Shown here: in pieces, positions 57,778-64,000 of the stretch | Numbering within the stretch: the first letter of the stretch is position 1 | How the letters are laid out: every line of letters begins with the position of its first letter | NCBI GenBank assembly: GCA_963082875.1 | Contig: OY720100.1 | Span: 3,224,001 to 3,288,000, forward strand | DNA from: Corella eumyota | Lineage: Eukaryota; Chordata; Ascidiacea; Phlebobranchia; Corellidae | DNA: 64,000 nucleotides | Direction: 5' to 3' | Made by a program: the position numbers and the translations under genes | The notes under the pieces: generated by a model | The model's input: the letters and a program-made list of their open reading frames with translations, nothing else | What the model was told of the DNA's origin: nothing | Database searches by the model: none

Positions 57778-59688
57778 TTAGCGACGTAAACGCATAAAGA
57801 ATGCATGGTTGCACTCCTGGCTGTCGGGTGGCATATACTTGTCATAAAAGTCGGCATCGAACCTTTCCGGTTTAAAACCAAATCGTTGATACAAAAGCAT
57901 AGATAAATTGGAAGCAGAGACATGTAATGTTACATCTTTACCCATGCAAGTTTGAATTAGATGATATAACATAAAGGTGCCAATGGACGCACGTTGCCAG
58001 TCAGGATGTACGAATAAAAACGAAATGTAAGCTTCGTTAAACGCCATGTCGGGTACTAAAAACCCAAACCCGATCACCATTTTTTTATACAATGCAACAA
58101 CACTGAAATCTGGGAATTGTAAACTTTCAGAGAGATCAATTCCAGGCCAAAAGAAATGCCTGCATAAAGCATTCACAGCAGGAATGTGACGAGGTCGAAC
58201 ATAAGTATAGTCAATCGGAGCCGACTTTGTAGGTTTCCAGTTTATATCCTTTTTATGATAATGTGCCACAATTTCCTGCAATAGCTTAAGCTTTAATGGC
58301 TTGTTTTCATAATCTCTACGGATAAAGGGTTTTAGGGTCCTGTGTGTATAAGGACTTATAATAGTTTGCTGCTCGTTATTATCACAACCAATAAGCTTTT
58401 GTTTAAAGGTTCGATCACTTTTGTAATCGGGGTGTAACAGAACATCTGACGAAAGAAATCGATCCAATATTTTGTGATGTCGAGAATGTTGTGATACCAC
58501 TGTAGGTGCTGTGAAATGTGTGGTGTGTTCAGTATCAGTACTTGACTGATCTTCTACAACCATACCCTTCTCTTTCATGGACAACATTTTCGCAGTTTTG
58601 TCAAAGTTAAAAACAGGCACACCGAGAGATCTCTTTTGTTGACGAAGTAGTAGTTTTCGCTTTAACCTTCGTGCTTCTAAACCTGCATTTGGTGCAGAAA
58701 TAATCTTTTTTAAGACCCTTCGTTCTTCATATAAGCTCATTGGTAAAATTTTCTTTTCATCTGTGTTTTCAACCTCATTTTTTGGAGAGTGACTTACATT
58801 TACTTTAGGCTTTATATCATTTTCAGGCATTTTATTAGTGTTGACCTGATTAATTTCTTCACTATCAGATTCGTCACTAATTGCAATTAGCGGAAGAGTA
58901 GCGTCCAATTTTTGTTGCTTGGGAGATTTGGGTTTTTCAATCGGTTGATTAGGAACAGAAGACAAAGAACTAGCTGGGGATGAGGATCTTGTAAGACTTA
59001 ATGGCGAAGAACAATCGTTGTTTTCATCAAAAGAAACACTTTCTTGCTTTGCTCTTGAGAAGAAATACGAGCGTTTTCTAGAGTTGGAACGCGAGCCACC
59101 AAAGTATGTTCTCTTGGGTTTAACCGGAGTTCCAACAATGTTATCAGGACTTCCGGGTTGGTAAGCTGGTGATTTTGTGGGGTCCGCCAATCGCCACCAC
59201 CCGGGATCTTTAAAGGTCCCATACCCACTTTGAAACCTGTGGGGATTTCCACTGGAAAGAATGCTACCCACTGAACAGGACCATTGCGGTGTTCGCTTCT
59301 TATTGTTCCCAAAAAATAAATCCCAATATTTTTCAATAAAAAGACAAATGTCCTCCTTCCATTTAAAGAAGCCGTGCTTGCCCAAACTTGATTGTGCTAA
59401 GTTGTACAAAGCCAAACTCACTACTTGCACCCAAGTCAATTTCATTCGTTTGAATGTCTCTGTTTCGTTACATGAACCACATTTAAAAACAAAGTAGTTG
59501 TCTCCAAGAACTGGAGAAGGTGGCCCACTGTGCAAACAGCTTGCATGCACCCAGCCTTTGCATATATCACAATAAAAAACTAAAACTCCATCCTTGAGAC
59601 AACCACAGTAGGTACATTTGGTTATATCAGCTTTTTTATCATCAGTCACAGCTTCATTAGTAAGAACATCTAATTCCAAATCTGACAT
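57778..59688 (-). CDS. KAT14: Histone acetyltransferase KAT14 (ATAC2/CSRP2BP)
   Basis: Scaffold and GNAT-type subunit of the ATAC histone acetyltransferase complex in the nucleus. The gene is intronless and encodes 636 residues (human 782). A cysteine-rich zinc finger near the N-terminus has C25, C28, C40, C43, H48, C51, C70 and C73. It is followed by the KAT14-specific helical region (LTWVQVVSLALYNL, KWKEDICLFIEKYWDLFFG) and GNPHRFQSGYGTFKDPGWWR. A disordered, lysine/serine-rich middle follows. The GNAT fold fills about residues 490-636, with HPDWQRASIGTFMLYHLI as the acetyl-CoA-binding motif A and LYQRFGFKPERF as motif B. A single-exon layout for a gene of this size contrasts with its intron-rich neighbours. 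Confidence 0.96.
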   Translation of the reverse strand: MSDLELDVLTNEAVTDDKKADITKCTYCGCLKDGVLVFYCDICKGWVHASCLHSGPPSPVLGDNYFVFKCGSCNETETFKRMKLTWVQVVSLALYNLAQSSLGKHGFFKWKEDICLFIEKYWDLFFGNNKKRTPQWSCSVGSILSSGNPHRFQSGYGTFKDPGWWRLADPTKSPAYQPGSPDNIVGTPVKPKRTYFGGSRSNSRKRSYFFSRAKQESVSFDENNDCSSPLSLTRSSSPASSLSSVPNQPIEKPKSPKQQKLDATLPLIAISDESDSEEINQVNTNKMPENDIKPKVNVSHSPKNEVENTDEKKILPMSLYEERRVLKKIISAPNAGLEARRLKRKLLLRQQKRSLGVPVFNFDKTAKMLSMKEKGMVVEDQSSTDTEHTTHFTAPTVVSQHSRHHKILDRFLSSDVLLHPDYKSDRTFKQKLIGCDNNEQQTIISPYTHRTLKPFIRRDYENKPLKLKLLQEIVAHYHKKDINWKPTKSAPIDYTYVRPRHIPAVNALCRHFFWPGIDLSESLQFPDFSVVALYKKMVIGFGFLVPDMAFNEAYISFLFVHPDWQRASIGTFMLYHLIQTCMGKDVTLHVSASNLSMLLYQRFGFKPERFDADFYDKYMPPDSQECNHAFFMRLRR

Positions 59689-61799
59689 TGTTCTAAATAA
59701 TTAACTCTGCAACTGTCAGACTGTAAAAAAGGTTTTGTTAAGTTAAGTAAGTGCCGATATTTATATTAAAAAAGCAACACCAAAAAGTTTTGCTTGGTTT
59801 GGCGATTAAAATATATATTTATATTTAAAATATTCGGTTTCCTAATGTTTTATGTTTGAAAAACTAAACTTATAGCAAAATAAAGACGCGAGATTTTAAA
59901 GAAAAAATCGCTCTAGGCTTTAGTTAGTTATTTTTTTAATTTTAATGTTTTTTTTTTGGCAACCCTAATTTTAAACATTCATTTTTTCCTCCCTTTTGTC
60001 ACGTGATATCGTTATCAGTAAAAGGTGCAAAAGTTTCGTCGTTTTGAAATGGGTTTGGCGCTTTTACTGATAACGGCAGCAAAAATGTCCATTTTATTAG
60101 TGGATTATTGTTTTTAATAGAATTTATTACAAAAATTCATATTTACCTAAGCTTGCAAAGAAACTATAAGCCGATTAGACAAGTAACAATAAAAGTAAAA
60201 TCTTTAATAAGGCAAGTAAATTTCATAAAGAAATGATAAAATATTTAAAAAAGTTTTTTTTTTTAAATTAAAACTCAAGTTGTTTTTACAAGATGAGTTT
60301 TTAAACCAGTGACATTTTTAGGGTGTTTATTTTTTTAATTATTTATATATAAACATATTATTTTATTGTCCAAAAGATCTTTAAAATATGATTGGATTAT
60401 TAGGACCTAGATGGTTGATGTGCAAAAACTTTTCTTACAACTAACATATGTGCTAAGGAGTCAGTCTGGAAAGTAAAACAGCAATTGGAACAATGTTGTG
60501 TGATTGAGCAATGTTACAAACAGGTACCTAAATTTTAGAGACTGGGTAAGTACTTTTTTAAATAATTAAGAGTTGTAACTTTATGGCAAAGGTGGGTGAT
60601 AAAACCGCTTGAGTTTTAATAACCAATCACCTTAAGTATCATTTTTGTATATACATTTTAAACTTTTAATTTGGCTGTAAAAACTTCTATCACATTCTTT
60701 TCTATTTATCAAAACCTGGAAGTTTTTACCAATGTGTAGGGTTAACTTTTTAATTAACTTTGCCCACCTTTGCCTATCAGGTTCATAGTAGATGTGCTTG
60801 TTATATTGAAACAAAACGTATATATATAAAATTACAAAAATGACAATTTACCTTAGCACCAATTTGTTACCTACTTATAAAAATTTGGATAAAAATACTT
60901 ATATATAATTTGTCTTATGTTTGTCTTGGGACTATATGGCATTTACATCTACTATTGACCCTTTATTTGTGTTACTTGTTTTTTTAATCAGCGGATATCA
61001 GTATGGGTTTTTATGTTCTTTGTATAAAAATTAACATGTTAAGAAATTCTATATGCTATATGCCCTGTGGCATCCACTTTACTGGCTTCTTTTCAGTTGA
61101 GTAAGTAGCCATGTGGCATTTTTATAATTCTTTGTACTCTGTGCACATTCCAAGAATGTTTTTGCCTGCAAAAATGGCTAAGTTATTTTGTGGTCCGCAG
61201 GTAGCATACATGCTGCTGCGCGTTTTAAAAATAGACCTCCACATAGAAACGGCAACAGATTGTTTAAACGCTTTTGGCATGAAGTATAAAAAAAAAAAAA
61301 TTAAAACCAAAAAATTGTTTCAAATTAATACTTTTATTGGATTTTTTAATGATGGGATATAATAAAACAAACAAAAACATTTAAATATGAAAAAAAAACT
61401 TTAAAAAACAACAACAAAAATGTTTATATATCTGATATAAATTTATGTCAGAAATAATTAAAAAATAATTGGTTAGTTGAACTAATAGCTATGTAATGCA
61501 ATCAAGTATTTTGAAACTTAAATTTGATCTATTATTGCCTATGTTAAATTTTATCGTAAAACTTATTTTTTTTTAAAACTGAGTACAACTAAATTTAAAA
61601 AATAAGAATTTTTTTTCTTAAACAACATTTATATATATATTCACTAAAAAAAGATTAAAAATTTAAATAAAAACTAAAATGCATTATCTTAATTTATTAT
61701 AAAAACAAAAAAGATGTTAAGCCTGACTTTAAATTGTTTTGTTATCAACAATAAATCAAAATATAAAGAGTTATATGGTTAAACCCATTACTGAAAAAG
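59689..61799. promoter_or_regulatory. Upstream region of KAT14; no gene seen
   Basis: Contains an inverted repeat and an E2F-type site between 60011 and 60074. Beyond about 60100 the sequence is strongly AT-rich with no convincing open frame; the plus frame at 61111-61362 and its minus shadow at 61122-61310 are not protein-like. Confidence 0.45.
60011..60074. promoter_or_regulatory. Inverted repeat with E2F-type site upstream of KAT14
   Basis: GTTATCAGTAAAAG (60011-60024) and CTTTTACTGATAAC (60061-60074) are perfect 14-bp inverted arms, 36 bp apart, each with a GATA core. TTTGGCGC, an E2F consensus, is at 60054-60061 next to the right arm. The site lies 320-390 bp upstream of the KAT14 start, in a locally less AT-rich patch. 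Confidence 0.5.
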
Positions 61800-61817
61800 T
61801 TTCACTATTTTTTTATA

Positions 61818-61846
61818 TAGTTTGGTCGTTCCTGGAGTACCAACTA
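61818..61846. ncRNA. Hairpin A of a repeated structured element
   Basis: Stem TAGTT, a bulged T, then GGT, closing with ACC and AACTA around a 12-base loop CGTTCCTGGAGT. The stem is perfectly paired apart from the bulge. The apical 18 bases are identical to hairpin B, 92 bases downstream, while the lower stems differ and still pair. Transcript and strand are unknown. Confidence 0.5.
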
Positions 61847-61907
61847 CATTACAATTTTTAAAAAAAACTTCAAAAAATGTAAATATATATAAAATTTTCT
61901 TCGATAT

Positions 61908-61940
61908 TAAAGTGTGGTCGTTCCTGGAGTACCCACTTTA
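61908..61940. ncRNA. Hairpin B of a repeated structured element
   Basis: Stem TAAAGTG, a bulged T, then GGT, closing with ACC and CACTTTA around the same loop CGTTCCTGGAGT. Ten pairs plus one bulge at the same place as in hairpin A. At two aligned stem positions both bases differ between A and B and pairing is kept. Confidence 0.5.
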
Positions 61941-64000
61941 GTATAACACAATTTTTTTTCAAACACAAAAAACACATTGAATATTGCAAAATATGAAACT
62001 GAAATCAACTGTAATTGAAATGTTGAACTGTAAAACAAACTTTCTTGAAAGCATTACTGTTAAAAAATCAAAATGTTGTAGAATGGACAACAAACCAAAA
62101 AACAGTATTTTAGTGCTGATCGTCTTGCTGATACATTAAAAAGATGAAAAGTGGTTATAATTCTACTGATGAATTAAGAAACAGAAAAAAAATTAAATGT
62201 GTTTTGCTGGTGAATCAAGAGGAAAAAACATGCATCAAAAAACCACTAAAGCTACTTTTACGTAAACAACAAGTAAAGTGGTAATGAAACGAACATTTAA
62301 AAATGAGAGCAAAACTAAAAAACTGTAAAGGCATTATGCGAATTCCACTTAAATAAATGTACGAATAACAAAAATGCTGCTATGGTACATTAAAAATGTA
62401 TTGAAAAGATACAAAAGCTTTGAAAACCAAAACTGAGTAAGAAATTATACACACGACATACTGCAGTATAAAAAACTTGGACATCGTTTCTTATCAAGAT
62501 TTGAGGTTCAGTTTTGCTGTTGTTATGCTCTAACATAAATGGAACTTACTCAGGAAAAATATTAAAAACACTTATAGAAAGAGAAACTGCTGATAAAAAC
62601 ATGGCAAACTACAATGCCAATCAATGTATTTAAAGAAAATCTTTCGAAAAAATAAAATTGAAGAATTTCCAAGTAAAATCAACCAAGCAGCTAATTATTG
62701 AATCGCTCATTTTTCAAGCACAAAAAGTAACCATGCATGAAAAATTCCAAGCGCAAACATTGAAAAAAAACTATTGTTAAGCTCCAAAAAATATTTTGCA
62801 AAAACAGACAATTAACAATATGTGATTATGTTGGTTTATTCCTGGCAAACTTAACATTACACATGCAATACATATATAACACAATTTATAAGTAAATCAA
62901 ACCTTTTATTTTTTTTAATTACAATGTGTTTATTTCTTGTAAAATCATTATATTTAAAATCTTTTTAAAAAACCTAGTATATGCTAAAAAAAAAGCATTA
63001 AAAAAAAGCAAAAATGGAAAAAATTAAATTCATATTTTGATATTTATTGTTGAGAAATCCCTTAACATCTTTTGTCCAAATTTTAATAGAACTATTCCAA
63101 ATTTTTACAAAATTTCCAAATTTAAAAAAAAAACTATTTGAATATGTAAAATGTTGTAGGCAAAAAAAATTCTTATTCAAAAAAAGAAGTTTGGTTAATT
63201 TTTATGTTCTTATTAAACGATTTTTAAAAAATTATTTTGTAAACAACACTAATTTTAAATTTGCAACAGGCTCATTTTTTATTCAGAAACTTGATTATAC
63301 ATAGCTAAATGCACTACCAATTTATCTAAATTATCTAACCAAAAATATCGCAGCATTAATTAAAATGACTCTGTGTCAAAAGTTTTTAAACAATCTAAAT
63401 CGTTTCACTGGGTCTATTTTTAGAAATTGTACGCAGAATTATGCTACAGGCGTGTCACAGAATAGCTTACTCATTTTTACTTGGTAACATTCTGGCATGT
63501 GTGTATGGTATAAAGATTATAAATGATGCTATTATGGTTACGATACTTAGCAAAAAAGAAGACAGTAAATGTGCATGTCATTAGGAATATGGTGTATATT
63601 TATAACTATTTATTATAATTTACGTGACACATAAAAACATAAAATCTCATGTTGTTATCTGAATGTTTTTTTAAATAAATAAATGTTATTTTGTACGACA
63701 TACACTAATTTTAATTTAAACATTAATTACTATTTTGTTGCATTTTGTGGTAAGATATAAATTAACCTTTTTTAATTTTTAGGTTGCAAAGCTGTTTTTA
63801 AGCTATTGTTTATTTAGATCACTAGTACTTTATGGTTCTTAAACAACTCTCCTACTCTACAGTCCTCGCTTATTTTCTCGAGGACACTGCAAATTACAGT
63901 GCTCCATTCATTTTAACAAGCTGTTGTTTTTATTTAGGTTTATATACATAATGCCTCTATACGAGTTTTATTATCATTCCTAGCAAAAACATTTTTTGAC
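61941..64000. other. AT-rich region without a recognised gene
   Basis: Strongly A-rich on the plus strand to about 63300, so it could be the U-rich 3'UTR of a minus-strand gene beyond the window. Two adjacent hairpins sit near 63860-63902: TCCTCG/CGAGGA with a 10-base loop, then CACTG/CAGTG. Near 63540 a short stretch (TTACGATACTTAG) recalls the segment upstream of the KATNBL1-like gene. Nothing else is supportable. Confidence 0.4.

Noticed and set aside
61111-61362. 83-codon plus-strand frame with a minus-strand shadow
   Set aside because: No domain, lysine-rich end encoded by A runs, no splice or promoter context.
1-64000. Search for CRISPR arrays, phage or retrovirus-like genes
   Set aside because: No regularly spaced repeats of CRISPR type and no reverse transcriptase, integrase, capsid or envelope-like frames were seen.

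Overview
The window reads as a compact, very AT-rich invertebrate chordate genome, most likely a tunicate of the Ciona type. This is an inference from three things. The gene families are metazoan or chordate (FAM110, KATNBL1, BRMS1L, KAT14, SLCO/OATP, MRPL43). Introns are short and AT-rich. A tRNA-derived SINE family (A-box and B-box head, shared tail) sits repeatedly in introns. Several genes have an AG acceptor just upstream of the ATG, as expected where spliced-leader trans-splicing is used. No prokaryotic operon features, CRISPR arrays or retrovirus-like elements were seen.

Layout. 1-9.3 kb: a truncated duplicate of the 5' end of a KATNBL1-like gene, a 3.5 kb non-autonomous hAT DNA transposon with perfect 8-bp target duplication, an intronless D-amino-acid/D-aspartate oxidase gene, then the intact KATNBL1-like gene. 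9.5-11.3 kb: ZDHHC24-like palmitoyltransferase and MRPL43 on the minus strand, a possible two-gene operon. 12.2-21.5 kb: a 24-exon gene for an unrecognised 965-residue protein, its introns loaded with SINEs. 22.3-28.2 kb: transketolase, 14 exons, minus strand. 28.2-32.8 kb: intergenic, with a 752-bp hAT-like MITE. 32.8-37.1 kb: a FAM110 gene enlarged to 994 residues. 37.1-43.5 kb: 6.4 kb with no gene found. 43.5-46.4 kb: BRMS1/BRMS1L-like Sin3-HDAC subunit containing a minor-spliceosome AT-AC intron. 46.7-49.2 kb: a single-pass membrane protein with a Ly6/uPAR fold. 49.8-50.3 kb: a small type II membrane protein. 50.9-54.4 kb: an OATP (SLCO) transporter. 54.8-57.5 kb: EDC3. 57.8-59.7 kb: KAT14, intronless. 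59.7-64 kb: AT-rich sequence without a gene, holding a pair of near-identical hairpins with covarying stems.

Most gene models were checked by exon phase: each multi-exon gene below was assembled so that every junction keeps frame, every intron but one is GT-AG, and the total is a multiple of three. The one exception is the BRMS1L-like AT-AC intron. The genes are mostly unrelated housekeeping functions (pentose phosphate pathway, mitochondrial translation, mRNA decapping, chromatin acetylation and deacetylation, lipid modification). The most interesting signals are the AT-AC intron, the two covarying hairpins at 61.8-61.94 kb, the uncharacterised 965-residue protein and the oversized FAM110.
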